DNA from: Methylotenera mobilis JLW8
GTDB lineage: Bacteria; Pseudomonadota; Gammaproteobacteria; Burkholderiales; Methylophilaceae
Length of the DNA stretch: 64,000 nucleotides
Assembly: GCF_000023705.1 (NCBI RefSeq)
Contig: NC_012968.1
Span: 868,001-932,000 of the forward strand
Direction: 5' to 3'
Every line of letters starts with the position of its first letter. Position 1 is the stretch's first letter. The notes beneath the pieces are model-generated. The model saw only the letters and a list, made by a program, of their open reading frames with translations, was not told where the DNA came from and ran no database searches. Below, in pieces: positions 7,774 through 18,062 of the stretch. A program made the translations under genes and the position numbers.

Positions 7774-8280
7774 ATGACATCAACAATACCAACTTCTGAT
7801 GTACAGACTTCAACTGGGATGGTTTCAGATGAAGGTGAGTATCTTACTTTTTTGTTAGGTTCTGAAGAGTACGGTATTCAAATTATGAATGTACAGGAGA
7901 TACGTGGTTATGAGGCGGTGACACAGATTCCAAATACGCCAAGCTTTATCAAAGGAGTAATAAATCTAAGAGGAAGAATTGTTCCTATTATCGATTTACG
8001 CATTAAGTTTAAGCTAAATGATGTGCGCTATAACGAACTTACGGTCGTGATTGTAATGAATCTAAACGGACGTATCGTCGGTGTAGTGGTTGACGCGGTT
8101 TCTGATGTGATTGCATTAAAAACATCACAAATAGAACCGATGCCGGCTTTAGATACGAGCATTGACACCAAATACATTATCGGCTTGGCCACTTATGAAG
8201 AAAGAATGCTAGTTCTAGTTGCAATAGAGCAATTGATGACTAGTCAGGAAATGGGTTTAACTGATGAGCTGAGTGTTTAA
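7774..8280 (+). CDS. cheW: Chemotaxis coupling protein CheW
   Basis: A 168-aa CheW adaptor that links chemoreceptors to the CheA kinase. Family landmarks are [21 protein letters not shown] at the start of the domain, [14 protein letters not shown] in the middle and [15 protein letters not shown] placed the start at the ATG at 7774 because GAGG lies 5 nt upstream and the family rarely carries the longer leader. It is followed 89 bp later by a chemoreceptor gene. CheA is not in this window. Confidence 0.9.
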   Translation: MTSTIPTSDVQTSTGMVSDEGEYLTFLLGSEEYGIQIMNVQEIRGYEAVTQIPNTPSFIKGVINLRGRIVPIIDLRIKFKLNDVRYNELTVVIVMNLNGRIVGVVVDAVSDVIALKTSQIEPMPALDTSIDTKYIIGLATYEERMLVLVAIEQLMTSQEMGLTDELSV

Positions 8281-8369
8281 TTTAGGTCAATGATAAGGGT
8301 GTTTAACATGTTGTAAAGTTGAACGTTTATCCAGCGTTTAATTATAAGAGTGCAGCAAAGGGGAAAATG

Positions 8370-11300
8370 ATGAAAATCAATATGCCAGTGACAAATAATG
8401 AGGTCCTGTTTGGGGACGATGAATTTATGCTCACCAGAACAGATCTTAAAGGCATTATCACGTATGCCAACCATGACTTTATTAAGACTTCTGGTTTTAC
8501 AGCAGATGAACTTATTGGATCAAGTCATAACATTGTTAGGCACCCAGATATGCCTGTTGAAGCATTTGCTGATCTTTGGAAAAATTTAAAGGTCGGCAGA
8601 CCTTGGAGTGGGCTGGTTAAAAATCGCACTAAGCTGGGAGATTATTATTGGGTAAAAGCCGACGTTGCTCCAATTGTAGAAAATAGCCAAGTAGTAGGTT
8701 ATTTCTCGGCACGCAGAAAACCTACACGTCAGCAGGTAGATGAGGCTGATGCCGCATATCGTTTATTTAAAGAGGGTAAAGCTCAGCATCTTGTTATTCA
8801 TGATGGTCAAATAATGAATAACAATTTATTCAGTAAAGTTAAATACAAGCTGCTAAATTTTAAATTATCACAACGATTAGCTGTAGTTGTGACGACAGCT
8901 GCTTTGTTACTGATAGTGCAGGCTTGGCTTTCTCTTGAGAAAATAGATGCCACTAATCAGCGCATGATGACAATTTACACTGACCGTATGTTGCCAATTG
9001 ATGATCTGGGGCGCATTTCTAATTTGATGCTAGAGAATAGAGTGTTGTTGCGTGACGCGTTGACTGACGTTAAATATAAAGTGAATGATGGTGTCTTATT
9101 GATGCAAATGGACCCTAAAACTTCTACTGATGCGGCTGAATCTATTGAGACAAATGTCGCTGTAATCACAGCTCTGTGGAAAAAATACTTGGCGACAAAT
9201 ATTACCAGTGAAGAAAAAGTACTTGCAGACCGGTTTGCAGAAACACGAGGGTCGTTTGTGCGAGAGGCATTACTCCCGGCAGTTGCATCGTTGCGTGATA
9301 ATGATTATGAGCATACAAAATTATATTCAACTAAAGCTAAAGCATTATATGAGCTGTCCTATCCTAATGTAACTGCATTAATCAACTATCAGCGCGAACA
9401 CTCAAAAGCTGAATACGACAATTCAGTTGCAAGTTACCAGTCAATACGTAATTGGACTATTGCTAGCTTATTTGTTGCGATAGGGTTTTTAGCTTGTTTT
9501 GCATACTTCATTATGCGTTCGATAGCTAATCCATTAACTGTGATATTTAGAGTCCTAGATAATATTAAATCCAACAGATTAGATACTGAGTTTGTAACTA
9601 GTGGTAATAACGAACTAGGACGTGTGCTCAGGGCGTTAAAAGTGACTCAAACCATGCTTAGTGTCAATGTAAACGAGGCAAAAGAGTTAGCGTATGCCGT
9701 CAAAGAGCAGTCAGCTCAGTATGAAGGACAGTTAGCAGCAATCAGTCAATCTACAGCTGTGATTGAGTTTGATATGCAAGAGAGTGTAATCGCAATCAAT
9801 GATATTTATCTCAATATGTTGGGTTTTTCCCGTGATGAAGTGCTTGGACAAAAGCACGACGCGCATACTGTAGTTTCAGAGTCTAATAGCGATGCTAACA
9901 AACAATTATGGCAAAAGCTATTACGTGGCGAGGCTGTTACGGGTGAGTTCAAACGTATTGGAAAAAATAATAAAGAGGTTTGGATGCAAGCATCCTATAA
10001 CCCTATCTTAGCTACATCAGGTGAGCCTTATAAAGTGGTGCAGTATGCAACGGATATTACTGAGCAAAAGATCAAGAATGCTGACTTTGCTGGCCAGGTA
10101 GCAGCGATTAATCGTTCACAAGGTGTAATAGAGATTGGGCTTGACGGCACTATTTTAAAAACAAATTCTGTTTATCTAAATATGCTTGGCTATAACGAAA
10201 ATGAGCTTGTTGGTCATCATGTCAACACTGTTTTAGATCCTGGATACGCAAAAAGTACAGCATATAGCAATTTGTGGGCAAGTTTGTTACAGGGCAATAG
10301 TGACGCAGGACAGTACAAAAGAATTGCTAAAGATGGAAAAGAGGTTTGGATTCAAGCTTCATATAATCCAATTTACGATGTCAATGGTAAGTTGGAGAAA
10401 ATTGCGAATTACACTATTGATATCACGGAGCAAAAGTTACAAGCAGCAGACAATGCAGGGCAAATTTCTGCGATTGATAAAATCCAAGCAGTTGTTGAGT
10501 TTGATTTGACCGGAAAAATTACTAGCGTTAATGATAATTTTGGCCGTGTCACTGGGTACAGCGAAAAAGAAATTATTGGTAACCATCATCGTATGTTTTT
10601 GGAAGCCTCACAACACAATAGTGCCGAGTACAAGGCATTGTGGGAGAAACTAGCTAGAGGTGAGCCTGATGCAGGCCAATATAAACGTATTGGTAAAGGT
10701 GGTAAAGAAATATGGTTGCAAGCTAGCTACAACCCTATTTTTGATATGAATGGAAAACCGTTCAAAGTAGTGAAGTATGCAACAGATATCACCGAGCAAC
10801 ATCAAAATGCTCTAGTGCTTAGCTCTGCTGTAGTTGAATCACAGAGTGTGATTGAAAAAGCTAAACTTGGAGACTTAAGTAGCAGAGTGCCGTTAGCAGG
10901 AAAAACTGGCGCAATTGCTAGCCTCTGTGATGGTGTGAACGCATTGATGGACAAGATGACAGAGGTCATTGTTCAAGTCAGGGAAGCCGGAGAAACCATC
11001 AACACCGCTGCAGGTGAAATTTCCTCAGGTAACACCGATCTTTCAAGCCGTACTGAGCAGCAAGCATCAAGCTTAGAAGAAACTGCTGCCAGCATGGAGC
11101 AGCTAGCCGCAACTGTTAAGAATAATGCAGAAAATGCCAAACAAGCCAATCAACTTGCTACGGTAGCCTCAGATGTTGCAGTCAAAGGAGGCGAAGTTGT
11201 AGGGCAAGTTGTAAGCACCATGATTGCCATCAACCAAAGTGCGCACAAGATTGAAGACATTATCAGTGTGATTGACGGCATAGCCTTTCAAACAAACATA

Positions 11301-11867
11301 CTGGCGCTAAATGCAGCGGTAGAGGCAGCAAGGGCAGGTGAGCAAGGTCGTGGCTTCGCAGTTGTGGCTGGTGAGGTGCGTAATCTTGCACAACGTTCAG
11401 CCAGTGCCGCCAAAGAAATCAAGGAGCTGATTACCGACTCAGTTAACAAAACAGCAGAAGGTACTAAGCAAGTTGAAAATGCTGGTGCCACTATGCAAGA
11501 GATTGTCACTTCAGTACAACGAGTGACGAACATCATGGGAGAGATTGCCGCTGCATCAGTAGAACAAAGCTCAGGTATTAGTCAAGTTAATACAGCCATT
11601 ACCAGCATGGATGAAGTGACGCAACAGAATGCTGCGTTAGTAGAAGAAGCTGCTGCCGCTGCGGAGTCTCTGGTTGACCAAGCAGTAGCATTAATGGATA
11701 CCGTGAGTGCGTTCAAATTAAATGGTGTTCCAACACAAGTTAATGCAAATTTAAAAACGATTAAACCTGTTGAAACTATTGCTCAACGGGCTAATAAGCA
11801 GCACCGCAGTAACTCTAATAACTCAGGTAAGTCTTTTAATGATGAATCTGATTGGGAAGAGTTCTAA
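8370..11867 (+). CDS. Methyl-accepting chemotaxis protein with four PAS domains
   Basis: A chemoreceptor of about 1,165 aa. In order it has an Aer-type PAS (VRHPDMP motif, about 15-120), TM1 ([17 protein letters not shown]), a four-helix-type periplasmic region, TM2 (about 360-385), HAMP, three tandem PAS modules of about 120 aa each, and the signalling hairpin with its conserved tip ([20 protein letters not shown]). It ends in the pentapeptide DWEEF, a tether of the kind used by CheR/CheB. The ATG at 8370 has GGGG 6 nt upstream; the ATG at 8367 and an upstream TTG are alternatives. The Aer-type PAS suggests redox or energy taxis. Confidence 0.9.
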   Translation: MKINMPVTNNEVLFGDDEFMLTRTDLKGIITYANHDFIKTSGFTADELIGSSHNIVRHPDMPVEAFADLWKNLKVGRPWSGLVKNRTKLGDYYWVKADVAPIVENSQVVGYFSARRKPTRQQVDEADAAYRLFKEGKAQHLVIHDGQIMNNNLFSKVKYKLLNFKLSQRLAVVVTTAALLLIVQAWLSLEKIDATNQRMMTIYTDRMLPIDDLGRISNLMLENRVLLRDALTDVKYKVNDGVLLMQMDPKTSTDAAESIETNVAVITALWKKYLATNITSEEKVLADRFAETRGSFVREALLPAVASLRDNDYEHTKLYSTKAKALYELSYPNVTALINYQREHSKAEYDNSVASYQSIRNWTIASLFVAIGFLACFAYFIMRSIANPLTVIFRVLDNIKSNRLDTEFVTSGNNELGRVLRALKVTQTMLSVNVNEAKELAYAVKEQSAQYEGQLAAISQSTAVIEFDMQESVIAINDIYLNMLGFSRDEVLGQKHDAHTVVSESNSDANKQLWQKLLRGEAVTGEFKRIGKNNKEVWMQASYNPILATSGEPYKVVQYATDITEQKIKNADFAGQVAAINRSQGVIEIGLDGTILKTNSVYLNMLGYNENELVGHHVNTVLDPGYAKSTAYSNLWASLLQGNSDAGQYKRIAKDGKEVWIQASYNPIYDVNGKLEKIANYTIDITEQKLQAADNAGQISAIDKIQAVVEFDLTGKITSVNDNFGRVTGYSEKEIIGNHHRMFLEASQHNSAEYKALWEKLARGEPDAGQYKRIGKGGKEIWLQASYNPIFDMNGKPFKVVKYATDITEQHQNALVLSSAVVESQSVIEKAKLGDLSSRVPLAGKTGAIASLCDGVNALMDKMTEVIVQVREAGETINTAAGEISSGNTDLSSRTEQQASSLEETAASMEQLAATVKNNAENAKQANQLATVASDVAVKGGEVVGQVVSTMIAINQSAHKIEDIISVIDGIAFQTNILALNAAVEAARAGEQGRGFAVVAGEVRNLAQRSASAAKEIKELITDSVNKTAEGTKQVENAGATMQEIVTSVQRVTNIMGEIAAASVEQSSGISQVNTAITSMDEVTQQNAALVEEAAAAAESLVDQAVALMDTVSAFKLNGVPTQVNANLKTIKPVETIAQRANKQHRSNSNNSGKSFNDESDWEEF

Positions 11868-11935
11868 ATATAAATCACTTACTAAAATGAATATTTTTTA
11901 AGTAAAAGATGTAATGAAAAGATAGGAGCCGTTCT

Positions 11936-12304
11936 ATGACTAAAACAATTCTTGCTGTTGATGATTCTGATTCTTTGCGAAGAATGGTGGTGTTTAGCCT
12001 TGAGCAAGCAGGTTATCAAGTTGTCCAAGCGGTAGATGGCCAGGATGGTCTAGAAAAAGCGAAAGAGAAAACGGTAGATCTTGTGCTCACTGATCACAAT
12101 ATGCCAGTCATGGATGGTTTGTCTCTGATTAAAAGATTGCGTCAGTTAGGCTCCTATCAATCCGTCCCTATTTTGATGTTAACGACAGAGTCTAGCGCTG
12201 AAATTAAAATGGAAGGTAAAGCTGCTGGCGCGACTGGTTGGTTGGTTAAGCCTTTCTATCCTGAGCGTTTGTTGGATGTTGTGCAAAAAGTACTAGGTGC
12301 ATAA
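11936..12304 (+). CDS. CheY-like response regulator
   Basis: A 122-aa single receiver domain with Asp9-Asp10, phospho-acceptor Asp53 (VLTDHNMPVMDG), Thr83 (MLTTES) and Lys105 (LVKPF), so it is fully phosphorylatable. It resembles the small receivers that often accompany CheA in chemotaxis clusters rather than flagellar CheY itself. A GGAG ribosome site lies 9 nt before the ATG. It sits between the chemoreceptor and a short membrane ORF. Confidence 0.9.
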   Translation: MTKTILAVDDSDSLRRMVVFSLEQAGYQVVQAVDGQDGLEKAKEKTVDLVLTDHNMPVMDGLSLIKRLRQLGSYQSVPILMLTTESSAEIKMEGKAAGATGWLVKPFYPERLLDVVQKVLGA

Positions 12305-12348
12305 CTGTTTTATTTTAGCGAGCGTTTAGTTCTCTGGGGAGCTTTGTG

Positions 12349-12456
12349 ATGATTTTAAATAGGATGTTAAACAACATTGAAAAAATAAAAGTTGGAAGCA
12401 CTTTATGTGTTTTTTTAAGTATTTTTGTCATGACAGTGTTGCATCATGTTAATTGA
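12349..12456 (+). CDS. Possible 35-aa membrane peptide
   Basis: A short ORF with a good ribosome site (GGGGAG about 8 nt before the ATG). It encodes 35 residues: a basic N-terminal stretch (MLNNIEKIKVG) followed by one hydrophobic helix (about 17-31). Its stop overlaps the start of the next gene by 11 bp, as in coupled genes. The sequence looks like the very start of a chemoreceptor (cytoplasmic leader plus TM1), so it may be a real small membrane protein or the remnant of a lost receptor. Confidence 0.45.
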   Translation: MILNRMLNNIEKIKVGSTLCVFLSIFVMTVLHHVN

Positions 12457-12817
12457 ACGTAACCAGCATAACGAAGTAGTGATTGAGCAAGCATATGCCT
12501 TGTTTCTAGCAGAAACAGAGAGTTTATTAGATCAAGCAGAGTCTTTAATGCAGACCTGTAGGTGCAAAGATGACATTGTGGAGCTTGAGGCGATAGTTGA
12601 TGTGATGCGTATCATGATGGAGATTGCCGCAATGATTTATGCCGCAGATAACGCGCTAATAGATTTATCTCTAACATCCAAGTTATCAGAGAGTGTGCTA
12701 TCTGGCGTAAATATTAATCGAAAAGCTCTTGGTGTGGAACATATTAAAAAGCTAAAAGCAATTCGACATGTGCTACAGGCTGACTTGAATGCCCATTATC
12801 GTGCAACTAGGCACTAG
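12446..12817 (+). CDS. Unknown helical protein in chemotaxis operon
   Basis: I do not recognise this 123-aa protein. It is predicted to be largely alpha-helical, without signal peptide or membrane segment, and has one close Cys pair (CRC, residues 39-41). It lies between a CheY-like receiver and CheY/CheZ, on the same strand and with short gaps, so a chemotaxis or motility role is plausible. It occupies a position where STAS or CheA genes are often found, but shows no STAS motif and no HPt His motif that I can identify. Confidence 0.6.
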   Translation: MLIERNQHNEVVIEQAYALFLAETESLLDQAESLMQTCRCKDDIVELEAIVDVMRIMMEIAAMIYAADNALIDLSLTSKLSESVLSGVNINRKALGVEHIKKLKAIRHVLQADLNAHYRATRH

Positions 12818-12876
12818 CTTAGGTATTGAGGTAATCATGGTGACTAAAATTAAAAAAAACATTGATGGTGAGGTGT

Positions 12877-13284
12877 ATGGACGGTAATCCAGATATCAAA
12901 ATTCTTGTAGTCGATGATTTTTCTACTATGCGTAGAGTTGTGATTAACCTATTAAAACAAATAGGATATACCAATATCGATGAAGCTGAGGATGGAGTTG
13001 TCGCTTGGAGTAAGCTCCAGAGTGGTTATTATAATTTTGTCATCACTGATTGGAATATGCCTAATATGGATGGCTTGGCGCTGTTACAACGCGTTCGCGC
13101 AGATCGCGATATAGGACACATCCCAGTTTTGATGGTGACTGCTGAGGCAAAGAAAGAAAACATCTTGGCTGCAGCTAAAGCTGGTGCCAATGGTTATGTA
13201 GTTAAACCATTTTCAGCGCAAATATTGGATGAGAAAATTTCAAAGATTTTTGAAAGACTAAAAAATGTGGTGGATGCAATATGA
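12877..13284 (+). CDS. cheY: Chemotaxis response regulator CheY
   Basis: CheY in the strict sense, 135 aa. It has [10 protein letters not shown], phospho-acceptor Asp58 ([12 protein letters not shown]), [11 protein letters not shown] and YVVKPF, nearly matching the enteric protein throughout. Phospho-CheY binds FliM to switch flagellar rotation. I chose the ATG at 12877 because a GGTGAGG site ends 3 nt before it and the N-terminus then aligns with known CheY; ATG 12865 is in frame too. It overlaps cheZ by 4 bp (ATGA). Confidence 0.93.
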   Translation: MDGNPDIKILVVDDFSTMRRVVINLLKQIGYTNIDEAEDGVVAWSKLQSGYYNFVITDWNMPNMDGLALLQRVRADRDIGHIPVLMVTAEAKKENILAAAKAGANGYVVKPFSAQILDEKISKIFERLKNVVDAI

Positions 13285-13946
13285 CTCTTGATACTACAAA
13301 CATAAGTAAAAATCTACAGCCTAGTCCGCACACTAATCATGATGATGCCAACATTCTATCAAGAGTAGGTCATATCGTCAGAGCGTTACATGAGTCAATG
13401 GCTGGGTTGGGCTTAAGCCAGATATTAGAACAAGTCGCAAGAGATATTCCGGATACTAGAGACCGTCTTAGCTACATTGCCACAATGACTGAGCAGGCTG
13501 CAGAGCGCGTACTTAACGCAACAGATGTTGCTATACCAATTCAGGATGAGTTGACAGAAACGACAAAATTTTTGACCAAGCAATGGCATGCTACGTTGGA
13601 GCATGCTGCATTAAAAAGTGAATACAATCTAGTCGCGGAGCAAACCATAAAACATCTGCAACGATTAGATCAGGGGTCTAATGAGACTAAAGCTATTTTA
13701 ATTGAAATCATGATGGCGCAAGATTTCCAGGATCTAACTGGTCAGGTCATCAAAAAAATTACGCAGTTAATGAATGACATGGAAAGTCAGTTAATGCAGG
13801 TTTTGGTAGATTTTTCAGAGATTAAAACGACAGGCACTATACACACTAACTACAATCAAACGCTTGTTGATCATAGCTTAGGCGAAAGCAATACAAATAT
13901 TAATCAGACTGAGGTTGATGGTCTGTTGGAGAGCCTAGGGTTCTAG
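13281..13946 (+). CDS. cheZ: CheY-phosphate phosphatase CheZ
   Basis: A 221-aa CheZ, the phosphatase that removes phosphate from CheY. The catalytic stretch [12 protein letters not shown] contains Asp151 and Gln155, equivalent to E. coli Asp143 and Gln147. The C-terminal peptide ([10 protein letters not shown]) is the CheY-docking helix, joined by a variable linker. The ATG overlaps the cheY stop by 4 bp, as usual for this pair. CheZ indicates flagellar chemotaxis of the beta/gamma-proteobacterial type. Confidence 0.93.
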   Translation: MTLDTTNISKNLQPSPHTNHDDANILSRVGHIVRALHESMAGLGLSQILEQVARDIPDTRDRLSYIATMTEQAAERVLNATDVAIPIQDELTETTKFLTKQWHATLEHAALKSEYNLVAEQTIKHLQRLDQGSNETKAILIEIMMAQDFQDLTGQVIKKITQLMNDMESQLMQVLVDFSEIKTTGTIHTNYNQTLVDHSLGESNTNINQTEVDGLLESLGF

Positions 13947-14431
13947 TGTGCTTTCAGTATTTAATTTGCGTTACAGTTTAGATACATGTCAGAAATTTAC
14001 AATGTATAGCTAAAACGCGGTATTCCACAAAATCTGTGGATAACTCTGTGATTACTTGTGGCTATTATCCGTAACTTACCAATTTATAAGGTTTTTTTAA
14101 AAAAGGTTAAACTTTGCACTTTTAATTTAGTTTATATTAATCAATAGGTTACGTTTTTAGTGTTGATTTGTATAGGTTTTTTAACTATTTGACATTAGCG
14201 TCTAAATTCGTGTGTATAAGTCAACCCGTTTTTTGAAGAAAATTAACGGTTTTTAGTGGTTTTTTTACTTGCCATTTGTAAATAAATTGTGATGAATTCT
14301 GCGTCCTGTGTGGGTAGTGCCTATTTGTGGGTAGTGTTTATGCAAGCTAGTTGTATGGAGCTATAAAAACATAAAGCCCGATTAAATCGGGCTTTATGTT
14401 TTAAACTACATGATGATTTTGAACGGCAGAG
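13947..14431. other. cheZ-rne intergenic region
   Basis: 485 bp between convergent cheZ and rne. It holds a perfect DnaA box (tgtggataa, 14035-14043, read on the minus strand), an isolated TTGACA at 14189-14194, a repeated tgtgggtagtg-type word near 14310-14340 and the terminator at 14366-14402. No ORF is convincing. Confidence 0.5.
14366..14402. terminator. Bidirectional terminator between cheZ and rne
   Basis: A long perfect inverted repeat (17-bp arms around agcccgat/atcgggct, 3-nt loop) is flanked by A and T runs, so it works on both strands. It lies 29 bp past the rne stop and ends transcription from both sides. Confidence 0.88.
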
Positions 14432-17194
14432 TTATTTATTCTGTGTTTCCACCATCACTAGAGGCTCACTAACTGCCTCCTCTTTTTTCTCTTTTTGCCA
14501 AGAAGCGGCCTTACGCGCACCGCGTTTCTCTACTTCAACTGGCGCGATAGCTTGTGCAGCATCCGCTTTTGTTTCAACCAGTTGTAAGCCTGAATCTGCT
14601 AGGTCGATTTTTTTCGGCTCAGCTTTTGCCTTGCGTGGGCGAGCAGGGCGTTTTTTCTCTGCCTTCTCTACCACATCTGCTGTTGCTTCATCCGCAGCTT
14701 GGCTTTCACCGGCAGTTACGTTAACAGCTCCAGTCGGCTCGACTTCTTTGCCGCTAGGTGCAGTCTTGTTGCCTGCATTTCTTTGTGGCTTAGATTTTCT
14801 AGTCTCTTTTTCTACAGGTGCAGTTTCAACCAGTTCCACGGTTTGAGCTACTGCAGCAGCTTGTGCCATAGGAGCCTGAACTTTAGTGTCTGTGGTTTCA
14901 ACTGCTTCTGTAATTTCAACCACTGCTTTGGTCACAGGTGCCGCTTCAGGTTTAGCTGCCACATTGCTACTTGCCGCTACTGCTGGCTCTGCAACATTAA
15001 CTGCTTCTACTGTAGTGTTTGCTGCCGCATTTAGCTCTTCATTTGGTACAAATGGACGAGCGTTGTCACGTGCTGCATTTTCATCGCGGTCACGACGGTT
15101 GCGGCGGTTGTTGCGGTTGCGACGGCTGCTACGCTCACTACGTTGCTCTGTAGACTCGTTTGCAGCAGTTTCACCAGTGTTTGCCTGCGCAGCATTACGT
15201 GCAGCATCTTGACGGGCAGCATCTTGGTTTCTTTGCTCTTGACGTTGGTTGTCTTGACGCTGGTTTTCATTACGTTGTTGCTGTGGTTTTTGCTGACGTT
15301 GCTCTTGCTGTCTGCCTTCTGCTTGACGTGGCTCCTGCGCTTTTTGTTCCGCATTTTTTGGCGCACGTTCCTGATTTGCATTTTTATCGCCACGCTCGTT
15401 GCGATTACGTTCGCTACGGTTGCGGTTACGCTCGTTACGATTACGATTGTTGCGCGGATGATCACGACGTGCATCGCTAGATTTTTCAGCGCCTTTTTCA
15501 GCTTCTGATTTTTCACCTATACCCAAGAATTTCTTGATCTTTGCGAATAGTGATAGCTTAGGCTCAACCTTCTCTACAGGCATTGGTGCCGGTGCAGCAG
15601 GTGTAATGCCTTTAACTGCAGCCACTGGTTTTACCGCTTTCGCTTCTTCAGCGGCCTTGCTTACATAAGTTGTTTCTGAAGGCAGCTCTACCATTTGATA
15701 GCTAGCTTTGCTGGTGTCTTCATTTACGTCATCATGCTTGATGCGGATGATGTTGTAATTTGGTGTTTCAAGATGGATATTAGGAATCAACACCACCTCT
15801 ACACCCATGCGCTCTTCAATTTTGTGAATGTCAGCACGTTTCTCGTTAAGCAAGAAAGTGGCAACTTCCACTGGTAATTGCACTTGAATGATCGCGCTGT
15901 TTTCTTTCATCGCGTCTTCTTGTGTGATACGCAAGATATGTAGCGCTGTAGACTCAATACCGCGAATATGGCCAGTGCCATGGCAGCGTGGGCAAGGGAT
16001 ATGATTAGTTTCACCTAGGCTAGGGCGTAGGCGTTGGCGTGACAACTCTAACAAACCAAAGCGTGAGATTTTGCCGGTTTGTACACGTGCGCGGTCAGCA
16101 TGTAATGCATCACGTAGCGCGTTTTCAACTTCACGCTGATTACGTTGGCTTTCCATGTCAATGAAGTCAATCACGACCAAGCCACCTAAGTCACGTAAAC
16201 GCAGTTGGCGTGCAACTTCTTCAGCGGCTTCCAAGTTAGTGTTGAACGCCGTGTTTTCAATATCGCTACCACGTGTAGCGCGGCCTGAGTTCACGTCTAC
16301 AGAAACCAAAGCTTCTGTATGGTCAATCACAATCGCACCGCCTGATGGCAAGCGCACTTCGCGTGCAAATGCTGATTCAATTTGGTGTTCAATTTGGAAA
16401 CGTGTGAACAGCGGAATTTCATCTTGGTACAACTTAACGCGTGCTACATTGCTTGGCATCACGTGATTCATAAACTGCACTGCTTGCTCATGGATATCTG
16501 GCGTATCGATTAAAATCTCGCCAATATCTGAGCTGAAGTAATCGCGGATTGCACGAATCACCAGGCTACCTTCTTGGTAGATTAAGTAAGCGCCAGCTTG
16601 CATGGCTGAAGCGCCATCAATCGCAGACCAAAGCTGAGTCAGGTAGTTTAAGTCCCATTGTAACTCTTCTGCATTGCGGCCAATACCAGCAGTGCGTGCA
16701 ATGATGCTCATACCTTTTGGTACTTCAAGCTGTGCTAATACATCGCGTAATTCGTCACGGTCTTCACCTTCAATACGGCGTGATACACCGCCGCCACGAG
16801 GGTTGTTTGGCATCAATACCAAATAGCGGCCTGCAAGTGAGATAAAGGTGGTGAGTGCAGCACCTTTGTTGCCACGCTCATCTTTATCAACCTGAACGAT
16901 TAACTCTTGACCTTCTTTTAACGCATCCTGAATGCGTGCACGGCCATCAGCACCTTCTTTATAGTAGCTACGTGCTACTTCTTTAAATGGCAAAAAGCCA
17001 TGACGATCTTGACCGTAGTCCACAAAAGCAGCCTCTAAAGAAGGCTCGATGCGGGTGATCACACCTTTGTAAATATTGCTTTTACGTTGTTCTTTACCAG
17101 CGTGCTCAATATCCAAGTCGATGAGTTTTTGTCCATCAACAATCGCAACGCGTAACTCTTCAGATTGCGTTGCATTAAATAACATGCGTTTCAT
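14432..17194 (-). CDS. rne: Ribonuclease E
   Basis: RNase E, 920 aa, the endonuclease that starts mRNA decay and matures rRNA and tRNA. It has an S1 domain (about 35-120) and a DNase I-like core with Asp300 ([11 protein letters not shown]) and Asp343 (VVIDFIDM). The Zn-link cysteines are Cys401 and Cys404 (CPRCHGTGH). The C-terminal half is low-complexity: an Arg/Asn/Gln-rich RNA-binding stretch (about 560-710) and an Ala/Val/Glu-rich tail, the usual degradosome scaffold. An AGGAG ribosome site precedes the ATG. The 868-bp upstream region shared with rluC probably includes a long 5' UTR, as known for autoregulated enteric rne. Confidence 0.95.
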   Translation of the reverse strand: MKRMLFNATQSEELRVAIVDGQKLIDLDIEHAGKEQRKSNIYKGVITRIEPSLEAAFVDYGQDRHGFLPFKEVARSYYKEGADGRARIQDALKEGQELIVQVDKDERGNKGAALTTFISLAGRYLVLMPNNPRGGGVSRRIEGEDRDELRDVLAQLEVPKGMSIIARTAGIGRNAEELQWDLNYLTQLWSAIDGASAMQAGAYLIYQEGSLVIRAIRDYFSSDIGEILIDTPDIHEQAVQFMNHVMPSNVARVKLYQDEIPLFTRFQIEHQIESAFAREVRLPSGGAIVIDHTEALVSVDVNSGRATRGSDIENTAFNTNLEAAEEVARQLRLRDLGGLVVIDFIDMESQRNQREVENALRDALHADRARVQTGKISRFGLLELSRQRLRPSLGETNHIPCPRCHGTGHIRGIESTALHILRITQEDAMKENSAIIQVQLPVEVATFLLNEKRADIHKIEERMGVEVVLIPNIHLETPNYNIIRIKHDDVNEDTSKASYQMVELPSETTYVSKAAEEAKAVKPVAAVKGITPAAPAPMPVEKVEPKLSLFAKIKKFLGIGEKSEAEKGAEKSSDARRDHPRNNRNRNERNRNRSERNRNERGDKNANQERAPKNAEQKAQEPRQAEGRQQEQRQQKPQQQRNENQRQDNQRQEQRNQDAARQDAARNAAQANTGETAANESTEQRSERSSRRNRNNRRNRRDRDENAARDNARPFVPNEELNAAANTTVEAVNVAEPAVAASSNVAAKPEAAPVTKAVVEITEAVETTDTKVQAPMAQAAAVAQTVELVETAPVEKETRKSKPQRNAGNKTAPSGKEVEPTGAVNVTAGESQAADEATADVVEKAEKKRPARPRKAKAEPKKIDLADSGLQLVETKADAAQAIAPVEVEKRGARKAASWQKEKKEEAVSEPLVMVETQNK

Positions 17195-18062
17195 TGTTTG
17201 CTCCTAAGCACAACAAGGCGGACAGACACAATGCATAAATTGATGCAGTGCTATAAAAGCTGTATTTAAAGTGAGTTTGCTGAATTAATACTAAAGGAGA
17301 CACAAGGTGTCAGCTGAATTAAGCCCTTACAATAAGCCAACGGTGTACTGAATAGTGTACCGATAAGCTTGCGGGCATTAACGATCTGCAATGTAACATT
17401 TGCAATATAACAATGGTGCAATTTAACGAAGTCTTAATTAAGACATGGGTGGATAACCGTACCCTAGTTACATATGTAAGTTACTACATATACCAGGCAC
17501 TATGCACACCCTATACATAGAGATTCATCACTTCGGTCAAATAGGACTGCGTCAGATTGAATCGTCTAGCTATTGTTTTGGCAGATGCAACTTGTGCAAA
17601 ACATGTTTATTTGTTCGTTAAAGCAAACTTATTGTTAAATTTATGCTTAAATGTGGCGAAGTATTCTGCCAGTTGCAGCTTAAATTCGTTAAAATTCTAT
17701 CTTTAGTAAATTCTAATTTGTTTAAATTATTTAATGGCTTATGAGCTGATTAAATAATAGGCCAAATTTAACTTTTCACTTTAAGTCGCGCTTTATCTTT
17801 ATTTGTCTGCGGCGGCTTGAGCGCTAATTTTTACTTAACCGCTACTTTATAATGTGGCGAGCGGTGTTAACCAAGTATTTAGTTGTCACTATTTATTAAC
17901 AAAACACATCTATTAACAAACATATCAAGCGCAAGAAATTGTCTTGATTAGATGTATTTATATTCAACAATTGTATTCTTATCAAGAATTTAACTGTAAT
18001 TTTGTTGGTTAAATTGATAAGAACTCGCAGAGTATAAGCTACATCAACCATTTAAGCAAAGC
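17195..18062. promoter_or_regulatory. Divergent rne / rluC upstream region
   Basis: 868 bp without a gene. It should contain the rne promoter and 5' UTR (minus strand) and the rluC promoter (plus strand). Visible structure: three copies of TGCAATNTAAC (17387-17397, 17401-17411, 17417-17427), the palindrome gtcttaattaagac (17431-17444) and the palindrome ttacatatgtaa (17468-17479). The right part is AT-rich. I cannot place transcription starts with confidence. Confidence 0.6.
17387..17427. repeat. Three direct copies of an 11-mer TGCAATNTAAC
   Basis: The copies differ only at the seventh base (G, A, T) and start 14 and 16 bp apart. They lie in the rne/rluC divergent region, immediately followed by two palindromes, and could form a protein-binding cluster. 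Confidence 0.7.

Noticed and set aside
14021-14060. Perfect DnaA box and a second near-match downstream of cheZ, suggesting an origin
   Set aside because: There is only one exact box, no 13-mer array, and no dnaA, dnaN, parAB or gidA neighbours, so it is not an oriC.
15031-15516. Several long overlapping ORFs on both strands within the 3' part of rne (for example 15031-15516 minus, 15143-15508 plus, 14886-15212 plus)
   Set aside because: They arise from the biased, repetitive codon pattern of the Arg/Asn/Gln- and Ala/Val-rich RNase E scaffold, lack ribosome sites, and encode low-complexity sequence.
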